Origin: Deltaproteobacteria bacterium
GTDB taxonomy: Bacteria; Myxococcota; B64-G9
Length of the DNA: 42,202 nt
Reading direction: 5' to 3'
Assembly (NCBI GenBank): GCA_016935365.1
Contig: JAFGRB010000018.1
Location: 1 to 42,202 of the forward strand
Below are positions 1 through 7,080 of the stretch, piece after piece; position 1 is the stretch's first letter, and the number at the start of each line of letters is the position of its first letter. The notes beneath the pieces were generated by a model. It did not search any database, was not told where the DNA came from, and saw nothing but the letters and a program-made list of their open reading frames with translations. A program made the translations under genes and the position numbers.

Positions 1-6
1 AGTCCT

Positions 7-41
7 AAAACAAGCGCGGCTTTCCAAGCCGCGTTTGTTTT
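7..41. terminator. Palindromic hairpin, first of a tandem set
   Basis: A 16-base arm at 7-22 pairs with 26-41 around a three-base loop, with one G-T pair. The arms begin AAAACAAG and end with the matching TTTGTTTT. The same AAAACAAG edge is used by the hairpin at 141-177, so the two look like related elements. It probably ends transcription from one or both sides, but the gene to the left lies outside the window. Confidence 0.5.
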
Positions 42-50
42 CAGGGCTAG

Positions 51-65
51 CCGCCCGAAGGGCGG
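51..65. repeat. Short hairpin CCGCCC-GAA-GGGCGG
   Basis: A perfect six-base inverted repeat around GAA lies between the two larger palindromes. It has no T-run of its own and is best read as part of the tandem hairpin zone separating the trmO operon from whatever lies left of the window. Confidence 0.45.
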
Positions 66-80
66 TCGTTTTGGGGTGAA

Positions 81-128
81 GCTGCTGTAATCGTATTCCA
101 GCAGCGAGGGGGCTTTGCGAAAGCCCCC
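81..128. repeat. Two adjacent hairpins in the left intergenic zone
   Basis: GCTGCTG at 81-87 pairs with CAGCAGC at 99-105. GGGGGCTTT at 108-116 pairs with AAAGCCCCC at 120-128 around GCG. The second is a compact, very stable stem. Together with 7-41 and 141-177 there are five inverted repeats in 180 bases and no credible gene. Confidence 0.55.
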
Positions 129-140
129 TGATAGTGACTA

Positions 141-177
141 AGCCCCAAAACAAGTGCAACGCACTTGTTTTGGGGCT
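141..177 (-). terminator. Perfect 17-bp stem-loop at the end of the ferredoxin-trmO operon
   Basis: The arms at 141-157 and 161-177 are exact reverse complements around AAC. A further GACT/AGTC pairing (136-139 with 178-181) is possible past one bulged base. The stem overlaps the TAG stop (176-178) of the last minus-strand gene, so it can act as terminator and 3' mRNA cap. The arm TTGTTTT supplies U residues inside the stem rather than after it, which is atypical for intrinsic terminators. Confidence 0.65.
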
Positions 178-358
178 AGTCGATCTCGCTCTCCGAGGCG
201 AGCCTTCTCCTGGCGGCCTCCAGCCGCTCCTCGATCTCCTCCAGCGCCTGGATCATGGAAGGGCTGACCGAGTGGGCGGGCAGACGCGCCTGCAGGTCGG
301 CCAGCTCCTGCTCGAGCTCGCGGATCAGCTCCCGGGTGCGGGCAGGATCGTCCTCCAT
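176..358 (-). CDS. Small conserved coiled-coil protein (60 aa)
   Basis: The product is a short, charged, all-helical protein with no signal peptide or membrane segment. It has two amphipathic helices (residues 5-25 and 34-55) joined by a turn reading LPAHSVSPSM. Small proteins with this LPAHSxxPxM turn between two Glu/Arg-rich helices occur in many anaerobic and deltaproteobacterial genomes, often with misleading names. I know of no demonstrated function. The gene lies 9 bases after trmO, and a GAGGAG ribosome site sits just before its ATG, so it is the last gene of a three-gene operon. The stop codon is embedded in the terminator hairpin. Confidence 0.72.
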   Translation of the reverse strand: MEDDPARTRELIRELEQELADLQARLPAHSVSPSMIQALEEIEERLEAARRRLASESEID

Positions 359-367
359 CTCGACTCC

Positions 368-895
368 TCACTCGTGATGGTGGCCGTGCGGGATGCCCCG
401 GACGTGCTGGAGCAGGTGCTCCTTGCCCGCGACGCCCTCGATCCAGCCGTCGTCGGCGTCGGTCTTGCTGTCCAGGGTGGCGATGTAGGGCTTGATGTCC
501 AGAAGAGGCGTGCCGTCGAAGACATCGATGGGCCAGGTGTGTATTTCTCTGCCCTCGATCGCGTGGACGCGGACGATGGACAGGCCGATCGGGTTCGGTC
601 GGTTGGGGCTTCGCGAGGCGAAGAGACCCACCTCTCGGTCCACCCACGGGGGCCTGACCAGGAGGCCAGGCTCCTTCTCGATCCGGTCGAGGTAGTAGAC
701 CAAGATGACGTACGCGAAGCGATCGAGGTCTTGCAAGCCCTGGGCGTACCGCTCGTGCACCTGGACATGGAACTTCCCGACTCCCTCCTCTCGCTCCACC
801 GGCTGGTAGGGTGCCCAGTCCGTATACGGAGTGCGGATCACTCCGATCGGCCGGAGGAGTATCGGCGTGTCCGCTCCCTGCTGTCTCTCTGGCAT
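368..895 (-). CDS. trmO: TsaA/TrmO-type tRNA adenosine-37 N6-methyltransferase
   Basis: TrmO uses S-adenosylmethionine to methylate N6 of t6A37 in threonine tRNAs. The 175-residue protein shows the family landmarks: RPIGVIRTPYTD near residue 15, a central VDREVGLFASRSPNRPNPIGLS block (about 85-107) that forms the SAM pocket, and DVFDGTPLLDIKPY (about 123-137). It has the usual length for the single-domain bacterial form and ends in a His-rich tail, HGHHHE. An AGGAG site lies upstream of its ATG. It follows the ferredoxin gene by 33 bases. Many archaeal and anaerobe TsaA genes also sit next to redox proteins, but no functional link can be proved from sequence. Confidence 0.9.
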   Translation of the reverse strand: MPERQQGADTPILLRPIGVIRTPYTDWAPYQPVEREEGVGKFHVQVHERYAQGLQDLDRFAYVILVYYLDRIEKEPGLLVRPPWVDREVGLFASRSPNRPNPIGLSIVRVHAIEGREIHTWPIDVFDGTPLLDIKPYIATLDSKTDADDGWIEGVAGKEHLLQHVRGIPHGHHHE

Positions 896-928
896 GGCTC
901 TCTCACTCCTGTTCCATCTCTCCGCTAC

Positions 929-1135
929 TCAACGGAGGTAGATCGCGCCAAGCGGGCATATGGGCACGCACTCCCCGCAGCCGGTACACATCTCCGAGAG
1001 GCGGTACGGCGCCTCGTAGGGCGCATCTTGCAACAGAATCTTCCGCTTGCAGATCTTGACCGCCGGGCAGATGCCGTCCGCGCAGCGCTCGGGCTTGCAG
1101 AGTTGGTAGTCCACCCATGCCTGGGGCAAGGCCAT
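929..1135 (-). CDS. Small 4Fe-4S ferredoxin-like protein
   Basis: This 68-residue protein has a C-terminal 4Fe-4S motif CTGCGECVPICP followed by LGAIYL, the classic bacterial ferredoxin ending. An N-terminal set of four Cys (CKPERCADGICPAVKIC) may bind a second cluster or a metal. The track start further upstream (TTG at 1183) would lie inside the promoter. I chose ATG 1135, which has GGGAG about 9 bases upstream and a promoter (TTGACC, 17 bases, TGTACT) ending just before that site. It probably transfers electrons in the cytoplasm; the partner is unknown. First gene of the operon with trmO. Confidence 0.85.
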   Translation of the reverse strand: MALPQAWVDYQLCKPERCADGICPAVKICKRKILLQDAPYEAPYRLSEMCTGCGECVPICPLGAIYLR

Positions 1136-1154
1136 CTTTGCGTCTCCCGCCCGC

Positions 1155-1183
1155 AGTACAGCACCTCGTCCTGTCCGGGTCAA
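1155..1183 (-). promoter_or_regulatory. Promoter of the ferredoxin-trmO operon
   Basis: On the minus strand TTGACC (1178-1183), a 17-base spacer and TGTACT (1155-1160) give a sigma-70-like promoter. The predicted start near 1148 leaves only the ribosome site before ATG 1135. It supports the shorter ferredoxin start. Confidence 0.55.
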
Positions 1184-1227
1184 TGCCGTCCAGGCGCGTC
1201 CAAGCGCTCTTTCCGGCCTCCGTTTCC

Positions 1228-1256
1228 TTGCTTCGCTCGGGAGCCCGTTCTAGCAT
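1228..1256 (+). promoter_or_regulatory. Promoter of the diguanylate cyclase operon
   Basis: TTGCTT (1228-1233), 17 bases, TAGCAT (1251-1256). The transcript would start near 1263, directly before GGGAGAG and the ATG at 1278. It is one of the recurrent TTGC-type promoters in this window, divergent from the ferredoxin promoter. Confidence 0.55.
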
Positions 1257-1277
1257 GGGTGCAGGGAGAGCGCGCCG

Positions 1278-2657
1278 ATGGGCATCCGACCCAAGCTCAT
1301 CATCCTGGTCCTGGCCCTGACCCTGCCGCTGCTCGGTGCGGGCGGCCTGGTGGCGGTGACCGTCATCGAGGACCAGCTGCTGGACGAGATGCGGCACCGC
1401 GGTCTGTCGCTGCTCTCGGCGCTGTCGGTGCCCTGCTCGATCGCCCTGGCCAACCACGAGATCGAGCGCCTCGACGACTACCTGGCCCAGTTCCGTCCCC
1501 CGGCCTCCAACCTGGGCGTGCCCCCCGGACTCGACGTCCAGAGCGCCCGCGACCCGATCCGCGACCTGCAGAGCCTCTGCATCGTGGACGGATCGGGCCG
1601 GGTCATCGCCCACACGCGCGAGACCGCCTACGGCACGAAGTGCGAGGACGCCTTCACCCGCCGGGCGCTCGCGGCGGACAGGGTGCTGTTCGAGGAGCGC
1701 TTCCCTCCCGGAGAGAGTCCAGTGCTGGCCATCGCCCTGCCGGTGAAGTCGGGACTGCGCTGGGGCACGCTGCTGGCCGAGTTCTCCCTGGCCCGGCTCG
1801 AGGTGCGCTCGGACCGGCTGCGCTGGCACCTCACCAAGCTGACCGGCGTGCTCATGGTGCTGACCGCCCTGGCGCTCATCCTGGGGCTGTCCCGGCTGGT
1901 CATCCGCCCCGTGCGCGCTCTGAGCGCCATGGCCGAGCACCTCAGCCGCCGGGAGCTGGATCACCGGGTGGCCGACAAGGGCCGGGACGAGCTGGGCACC
2001 CTGGCCCGGGTCTTCAACTCCACGGCGGCGGAGCTGGCCGACTACACCCGGGACCTGGAGACGAAAGTCCGCGAGCGCTCCCAGGAGATCATCTCCAAGA
2101 ACGAGGAGCTGGAGCGAGCCAACCAGCAGCTCAGCGACATGAACGTCCGCCTGGAGGAGCTGGCCACCACGGACGGGCTGACGGGTCTGGCCAACAAGGC
2201 CCACCTGCTTAGCCGGCTGGACTTCGAGGTCATGCGCGCCCAGCGAGGCGGGCACAAGCTGAGCCTCGTCATGCTGGACGTGGACAAGTTCAAGCACTAC
2301 AACGACACGCACGGGCACCTGGCCGGAGACCGGGTCCTGGCCCAGCTCGCCGGCGTGCTGCGATCCAACCTGCGCTCGATCGATATCGCGGGCCGGTTCG
2401 GGGGCGAGGAGTTCTGCATCGCCCTGCTGGACACCAGCCTGAAGGCCGCCTCCAAGGCGGCCGAGAAGCTCCGCCGGGCCGTGGAGCGCGAGGACTTCGA
2501 GGGCCAGGATCAGCAGCCCGGCGGGAATATGACCATCAGCCTGGGCGTGGCCGAGCTCGGCCCCGCAGAGCGGGTGAACGAGCTGATCGAAAGAGCCGAC
2601 AACGCCCTCTACGCCGCCAAGGGCGCCGGCCGGAACCGGGTGGAGCTCATCGAGTGA
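1278..2657 (+). CDS. Membrane-anchored diguanylate cyclase with HAMP domain
   Basis: The enzyme makes cyclic di-GMP from two GTP. The 459-residue protein has a TM helix near residues 7-28, a periplasmic sensor region to about 187, a second TM (about 188-208) and a HAMP domain (about 208-262). A coiled coil rich in Glu/Gln (to about 300) leads to a GGDEF domain to the C-terminus. The active-site loop is GGEEF (375-379), which is an active form. RSID (366-369), exactly five residues upstream, matches the RxxD product-inhibition site, so feedback control by c-di-GMP is expected. Its stop overlaps the GTG start of the next gene (GTGA), implying translational coupling with the periplasmic binding protein, a probable ligand-sensing partner. 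Confidence 0.93.
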   Translation: MGIRPKLIILVLALTLPLLGAGGLVAVTVIEDQLLDEMRHRGLSLLSALSVPCSIALANHEIERLDDYLAQFRPPASNLGVPPGLDVQSARDPIRDLQSLCIVDGSGRVIAHTRETAYGTKCEDAFTRRALAADRVLFEERFPPGESPVLAIALPVKSGLRWGTLLAEFSLARLEVRSDRLRWHLTKLTGVLMVLTALALILGLSRLVIRPVRALSAMAEHLSRRELDHRVADKGRDELGTLARVFNSTAAELADYTRDLETKVRERSQEIISKNEELERANQQLSDMNVRLEELATTDGLTGLANKAHLLSRLDFEVMRAQRGGHKLSLVMLDVDKFKHYNDTHGHLAGDRVLAQLAGVLRSNLRSIDIAGRFGGEEFCIALLDTSLKAASKAAEKLRRAVEREDFEGQDQQPGGNMTISLGVAELGPAERVNELIERADNALYAAKGAGRNRVELIE

Positions 2658-3562
2658 GGACCATCCCCTTATGGCTGCTGCTGTGGCCGGTGCTGGCGGG
2701 CGCCCAGGCGCCGCCCCAGAGCGAGATCGTCTTCGGCATGACCCCGGTCGTGGGCCCCGAGCACACCCGCCAGCGCTTCTCGCGCGTGGCCGAGTACCTC
2801 TCGGAGCAGCTGGGCATGCCCGTCCGCCTGGTGGTGACGTCGAGCTACGGCGAGCTGATCGACAAGACGATCGCCGGCGAGGTCGATCTGGCCAAGCTCT
2901 CTCCCCTGGCCTATGTGCGCGCCCGGCGCAAGAACCCCGACATCCGGCTCATCGCCTCTCACGTAGCGGCCGGATCGGTGAACTACTCGAGCTACCTCAT
3001 CGCCCTGGCCTCGGGCCCGTTCGCCTCGCTGGACCGCATCCGGGGTGCGCGGCTGTGCTTCGTCGACCCGGACTCCACGTCCGGCTTCCTCTTCCCCGCA
3101 GACTACCTGCAGCGCCGGAGCTTCGATCTCGGCAAGGACTTCCAGTCCATCAGCTTCGGAGGAGACCACCGGGCTTGCCTCGAGGGCCTGTTCGCCGGCC
3201 GCTACGACCTCGTGGCCACCTGGGCCGGCGCCATCCGGGATGCCCGCTCGGGGGGCATGGACGCGGGCGAGCTCGTGATCGTTGCCAAGACGGGCCGCAT
3301 CCCGTACGACGCGTACTGCCTTCGGCCGGGCTTCAACGAAGGGCTCGGCCGGCGGCTCAAGGCGATCCTGCTGGATCTCAACACGCTCACGCGCACGGGC
3401 CGCCACGTCCTGGCGCCCACGCTCGGCATCAACGGCTGGGTGGAGGGCGACGACCGCATCTACGACGGCATCCGGAACGTCGAGCAGAACGTGCGCTCGG
3501 ATCGCTTTCCGGACATCCGCCCCGCGACCTTGCCGGACCCGACGCAGGACGGTCCGCGCTGA
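2654..3562 (+). CDS. PhnD-like periplasmic substrate-binding protein
   Basis: A 302-residue protein with a signal peptide (about 1-18, ending GAQA) and a PhnD/phosphonate-type solute-binding fold. Visible landmarks are FGMTPVVGPEHTRQRF at the start of the mature protein, AKLSPLAYVRAR, and DPDSTSGFLFPADYL, a block typical of the family. No ABC permease or ATPase is nearby. It is translationally coupled to a diguanylate cyclase that has a periplasmic sensor loop. The likely role is therefore to present a ligand to the cyclase rather than to feed a transporter; this is inference. The ligand cannot be predicted. Confidence 0.85.
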   Translation: MRTIPLWLLLWPVLAGAQAPPQSEIVFGMTPVVGPEHTRQRFSRVAEYLSEQLGMPVRLVVTSSYGELIDKTIAGEVDLAKLSPLAYVRARRKNPDIRLIASHVAAGSVNYSSYLIALASGPFASLDRIRGARLCFVDPDSTSGFLFPADYLQRRSFDLGKDFQSISFGGDHRACLEGLFAGRYDLVATWAGAIRDARSGGMDAGELVIVAKTGRIPYDAYCLRPGFNEGLGRRLKAILLDLNTLTRTGRHVLAPTLGINGWVEGDDRIYDGIRNVEQNVRSDRFPDIRPATLPDPTQDGPR

Positions 3563-3585
3563 GGGTGCGGGATCCCACGAATTCC

Positions 3586-3613
3586 TTGCCAAGGTCCATC
3601 AATCGGATACCAT
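3586..3613 (+). promoter_or_regulatory. TTGCCA / TACCAT promoter giving a possibly leaderless mRNA
   Basis: TTGCCA (3586-3591), 16 bases, TACCAT (3608-3613). A start site six or seven bases after the -10 box falls on the GTG at 3620. No ribosome binding site precedes that GTG, which agrees with leaderless translation of the next gene. Confidence 0.5.
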
Positions 3614-3619
3614 CCCCGT

Positions 3620-4861
3620 GTGGTGCACCCCACCTTCAAGCACGCGATCGCGCTCGCCTCGATCGCCTTCGGGCTCTGGCTCGCATCCCGGCCCACGCGC
3701 GCCATTCCGGCCTTCGCCCGCAGCCACGGCCTCGACTGCGCGGCCTGCCACGCGCCGCCCCCCCGCCTGAACGCTGCGGGAGAGCGCTTCGCGTCCAGCG
3801 GATTCCGGATCGAGGCCATCGACGGCCGGCGAGACCGGCCCGAGATCGAAGGCGACTTCGCATCCCGGCTCCCGCTGGCGCTGCGAGCCGACTTCGGCTT
3901 CCAGGTCCAGAGCGCAGGCGAGGGCAGCGCATTCGATGACTTCAGCGCCCCGCTGGGCGTCTGGCTGCTCGGCGCCGGGCAGCTCGCGGATGGGCTCTCG
4001 GCCGGTCTGTCCTTCCGTCTCGACCGGGCCTCCAGCGAAGGGCTGGAGGAAGCCTGGCTCCGCTTCGACGACCTGCTCGGCAGCGGGCTGGAGCTCACCG
4101 TGGGCCAGATCCAGATAACCCGTCCGATCTTCCGCCCGAAGCACAGGCTCAGCTTTCAGCCCTATGAGATGCTGGCCGTGCGCCCCGGGCTCAGCCTGGC
4201 CGATCCGGCCTACGATCGGGGCATCCAGCTCGCCTACCGATTCTCCTTCGGCCTCGACGTGACCGCGGCCGTGCTCAACGGCAACGGCCGCTACCTGCAG
4301 GACATCGGCGCCGATCTGGATATCGACAAGTACAAGAGCTACCTGCTCGCACTGGGCCAGGAGCTCGGTCCGGTCCGCGTGGGCCTGTTCGGCTACTGGG
4401 GGAAGGAGGAGCGGGACTGGACGCTCGGTGAGGACGGCCTCGCCGTCCAGATCGGCACCCCCCGCCCGAACGAGGTGCTCCTGTGGGGCCCGGATCTGCT
4501 CCTCTCGCTAGGCCGGGCCGATATCCGCGCCCAGTACCTGATGCGGCGAGACTTGAACCCCTGCTTCGAGGCCCGCAATCCCGAGCACGCCCTGCTGACC
4601 CACGGCGTGATCATCGAGGCGCTCGCCAGCTTGCTCGGAGATCCGCCCGAGCTCTTCCTGGTCATGCTCTTCAACTACACGGACAGCGAGGCGATCGACT
4701 CGGACAGCCGGCCGATTCGCGAGGTCAGCTTCACCGCGAACCTGGCCTATCTCCTGTGGCAGAACGTGAGGCTGGTGGGCGAGTATGGATTCTCGCCATA
4801 CAGGCGAGGCGAGATAACGAACGACCACCGCGCGATCCTCGGTCTGGTCAGCGGATGGTGA
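3620..4861 (+). CDS. Outer-membrane porin-like barrel with N-terminal haem motif
   Basis: The 413-residue product has a signal peptide (about 1-28). The mature N-terminus then reads IPAFARSHGLDCAACHAPPPRLN, containing one CxxCH haem-c attachment site (C40, C43, H44). The rest is alternating aromatic/polar beta strands with glycine turns, ending in a barrel-like C-terminus (LGLVSGW). Proteins with PAFAR...C..CH...LN..G..F before a barrel form a recognisable family in proteobacteria, presumed to be outer-membrane haem porins; their function is not settled. The start is GTG 3620 (a second GTG follows at 3623). It has no Shine-Dalgarno site but a well-placed promoter. The biotin-carrier gene follows by 13 bases. 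Confidence 0.8.
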   Translation: MVHPTFKHAIALASIAFGLWLASRPTRAIPAFARSHGLDCAACHAPPPRLNAAGERFASSGFRIEAIDGRRDRPEIEGDFASRLPLALRADFGFQVQSAGEGSAFDDFSAPLGVWLLGAGQLADGLSAGLSFRLDRASSEGLEEAWLRFDDLLGSGLELTVGQIQITRPIFRPKHRLSFQPYEMLAVRPGLSLADPAYDRGIQLAYRFSFGLDVTAAVLNGNGRYLQDIGADLDIDKYKSYLLALGQELGPVRVGLFGYWGKEERDWTLGEDGLAVQIGTPRPNEVLLWGPDLLLSLGRADIRAQYLMRRDLNPCFEARNPEHALLTHGVIIEALASLLGDPPELFLVMLFNYTDSEAIDSDSRPIREVSFTANLAYLLWQNVRLVGEYGFSPYRRGEITNDHRAILGLVSGW

Positions 4862-4874
4862 GAAGGAGACGGTC

Positions 4875-5315
4875 ATGGCCATGGAGGTCGATATCGACGG
4901 CAGGACCTTTCGCGTCGAGGTGCAGGAGCTGGCCGCGGACGCGGCCACGGTCCTGGTCGACGGCAGGCAGGTCCGGGTCCGAATCCGAGAGGCGGTCTCC
5001 GAGCTGGCGGCGCGAAGAGCCGAGGCGTCCCCAGCCCTGGCAGATCGTCCCCCACCCGGCCAGCCGGTCGCGAAGGATCGGCCCCCATCGCCCGTGGCGT
5101 CCGCGAAGACCCTGACCGCCAGCATGCCCGGCGTGGTGGTCAAGGTTCACGCGGCCGTGGGCCAGCAGGTCCAGACGGGAGACGTCCTGCTCATCCTCGA
5201 GGCGATGAAGATGGAGAACGAGATCCGGGCCAACCGGAGCGGCAAGCTGGCCGAGATCCACGTCCAGGCGGGCCAGCGCGTGCAGACCGGCGAGCCCCTG
5301 GTCCGTTTCGAGTAG
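4875..5315 (+). CDS. Biotin carboxyl carrier protein
   Basis: This 146-residue protein ends in a biotinyl domain with the lysine in EAMKMENEI (K112), the site biotin ligase modifies. A Pro/Ala-rich hinge (about 45-75) separates it from an N-terminal beta segment resembling the linker domain of pyruvate or propionyl/acetyl-CoA carboxylase carriers. A GAGAAGGAGA ribosome site lies before the ATG. No carboxylase or carboxyltransferase subunit is encoded in the window, so its partner enzyme must be elsewhere. It follows the haem-porin gene closely, probably in one transcript. Confidence 0.9.
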   Translation: MAMEVDIDGRTFRVEVQELAADAATVLVDGRQVRVRIREAVSELAARRAEASPALADRPPPGQPVAKDRPPSPVASAKTLTASMPGVVVKVHAAVGQQVQTGDVLLILEAMKMENEIRANRSGKLAEIHVQAGQRVQTGEPLVRFE

Positions 5316-5360
5316 GAATTCCCTTCTCGCGTTCTCGGATCCCCGGCCAAAAGATTTTCG

Positions 5361-5389
5361 TTGCCCGGGCTCTTCCCCGGAAGTACGAT
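5361..5389 (+). promoter_or_regulatory. Promoter of the pgsBCW operon
   Basis: TTGCCC (5361-5366), exactly 17 bases, TACGAT (5384-5389). The expected start near 5396 leaves a short leader with GGAGAG before ATG 5410. It is a member of the recurrent TTGC-type promoters. Confidence 0.55.
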
Positions 5390-5409
5390 CCGCACGTTTC
5401 GGAGAGCGC

Positions 5410-6612
5410 ATGATCCCGCTGAGCATCCTCTTGGGCGCACTCGTCGCTTTCGGCCTCTGGGAGTACCTTTCCCACGTCGCCAACCAGCGCGCCGTCCCGA
5501 TACGCATCCACGTGAACGGCACGCGGGGCAAGTCCTCGGTCACGCGCCTGATCGCCGCCGGGCTGCGCGCCGGAGGCATCTCGACCTGCGCCAAGACGAC
5601 CGGCTCGCGGCCCCGGATGATCCTGGAGGACGGCAGCGAGTACACCATCCAGCGGCAAGGCCGGGCCAACATCATCGAGCAGGTCCGGGCCGTGGCCGTG
5701 ACCGCCCGGCGCGGCGCGCGCGCGCTGGTGGCCGAGTGCATGGCGCTCAACCCCGGATACCAGAACCTGTGCGAGGACGTGATGCTCCGCTCGACCGTCG
5801 GGGTGATCACGAACATCCGGGCCGATCACCTCGACGTCATGGGGCCGACCGTCATGGACGCGGCCCTGGCCATGGGCGGAACCGCCCCTCGACGGGGGCT
5901 TCTGGTCACCGCCGAGACCAATCCCGATCTCCTGGCCGTCCTCGCCAGGGTCTGCCAGCGACGCGGGACCGAGCTGCTGCCCGTCAGCGCCGAGAGCGAG
6001 CAGGTCACCGAGGACATGATGCGGGGCTTCGGCTACATCGAGCACCCCGAGAACGTCGCCCTGGCCTTGCGGGTCTGTCGATTCGTCGGCGTGGAGCCCG
6101 ACGTGGCGATCCGCGGCATGTACGTGGCCGAGCCGGACATCGGCGCGCTGCGCTACTACCGGCTGGCCTTCTTCGCCAAGAAGATCGGCTTCGTGAATGC
6201 CTTCGCCGCCAACGATCCCTTCTCCACCCTGGCCATCTGGTCGCGAATCCTGAGGCTCTTTCCCGATCACCCGCGGCGGATCGTCATCCTCAACTGCCGC
6301 GCCGACCGCCCCCACCGGAGCATGCAGCTGGGCGAGATCCTGCCCGATCTCGAGGCGCTGGATCACGCTCTGCTCACGGGCTCGGGCACCCGGCTGGCCT
6401 ACCAGGCGGCGCTCAAGAAGGGCATGCATCCCGAGCACATGACCGTCATGGAGGAAGCCATGCCGGGCGCCATCTTCGAGCGATCCATCTCCCTGCTCGG
6501 CAAGTCGGGCACCGTCTTCGGCATGGGCAACATCGGCGGCGGGGGCACGACCATCGTGGAGTACTTCCAGAACCGGGCCTTCATGCCCGGCGAGGAAGGC
6601 GAGGAGGTCTGA
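5410..6612 (+). CDS. pgsB: Poly-gamma-glutamate synthase subunit PgsB (CapB-like)
   Basis: PgsB is the ATP-dependent amide ligase of poly-gamma-glutamate synthesis and belongs to the Mur ligase fold. The 400-residue protein has an N-terminal membrane helix (about 3-18) and a P-loop GTRGKSS (residues 37-43). Next come the family block LVAECMALNPGYQNLCEDVMLRSTVGVITNIRADHLDVMG and a C-terminal glycine-rich GMGNIGGGG. Length and order match PgsB/CapB. It heads an operon with pgsC and pgsW. The substrate may be glutamate, but the family is broad and the exact polymer is not certain. No ligand-specific residues can be read with confidence. Confidence 0.92.
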   Translation: MIPLSILLGALVAFGLWEYLSHVANQRAVPIRIHVNGTRGKSSVTRLIAAGLRAGGISTCAKTTGSRPRMILEDGSEYTIQRQGRANIIEQVRAVAVTARRGARALVAECMALNPGYQNLCEDVMLRSTVGVITNIRADHLDVMGPTVMDAALAMGGTAPRRGLLVTAETNPDLLAVLARVCQRRGTELLPVSAESEQVTEDMMRGFGYIEHPENVALALRVCRFVGVEPDVAIRGMYVAEPDIGALRYYRLAFFAKKIGFVNAFAANDPFSTLAIWSRILRLFPDHPRRIVILNCRADRPHRSMQLGEILPDLEALDHALLTGSGTRLAYQAALKKGMHPEHMTVMEEAMPGAIFERSISLLGKSGTVFGMGNIGGGGTTIVEYFQNRAFMPGEEGEEV

Positions 6613-6615
6613 ACC

Positions 6616-7080
6616 GTGGAAGATCTCATCCCCAACGCGATCGGCATCGGGCTGGTGGTCAGCCTGGTCTTCTCCGAGACCATGGGGCTCGCGGCCGGCG
6701 GCATGGTGGTGCCAGGCTACTTCGCGCTGAACCTCAACAACCCCCTGGTCATCGTGGTCACGCTGGTGCTCGGCATCGTGGCCTGGCTCGTCGTCCGGCT
6801 GCTCGGCTCCTTCACCATCCTCTTCGGCCGCCGGCGGACCGTGGTCATCATCCTGATCGGCTTCCTGCTGGGCATGTTCTTCAAGTCGTTCATGTTCTTC
6901 GACGTCGCCGGGCAGACCGTGCACCTGGCGGCCATCGGCTTCATCATCCCCGGGCTCGTGGGCCTGTGGATCGACCGCCAGGGTGTAGCAGAGACCTCGG
7001 CCACGCTGATCACCTCGGCCGTGATCGTCAAGCTGGTGCTGGTCTGCATCTACGGCGGGGAGCTCTACGAATGGCTCTGA
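6616..7080 (+). CDS. pgsC: Poly-gamma-glutamate membrane subunit PgsC (CapC-like)
   Basis: A 154-residue polytopic membrane protein with four to five hydrophobic helices. It carries the PgsC signature SETMGLAAGGMVVPGYFAL near the N-terminus and GFIIPGLVGLWIDRQG later. It forms the membrane channel or scaffold with PgsB. The start is GTG at 6616, supported by GAGGAGGT seven bases upstream, which overlaps the end of pgsB. Its stop overlaps the start of pgsW, so all three subunits are translationally coupled. Confidence 0.92.
   Translation: MEDLIPNAIGIGLVVSLVFSETMGLAAGGMVVPGYFALNLNNPLVIVVTLVLGIVAWLVVRLLGSFTILFGRRRTVVIILIGFLLGMFFKSFMFFDVAGQTVHLAAIGFIIPGLVGLWIDRQGVAETSATLITSAVIVKLVLVCIYGGELYEWL

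Noticed and set aside
929..1183. Longer ferredoxin start (TTG at 1183)
   Set aside because: It would place the start codon inside the -35 element of the promoter and lacks a ribosome site; ATG 1135 has GGGAG.
134..2212. 692-codon plus-strand frame spanning trmO, ferredoxin and the start of the cyclase
   Set aside because: It reads antisense through two genes and then out of frame through the cyclase. No single domain is visible.
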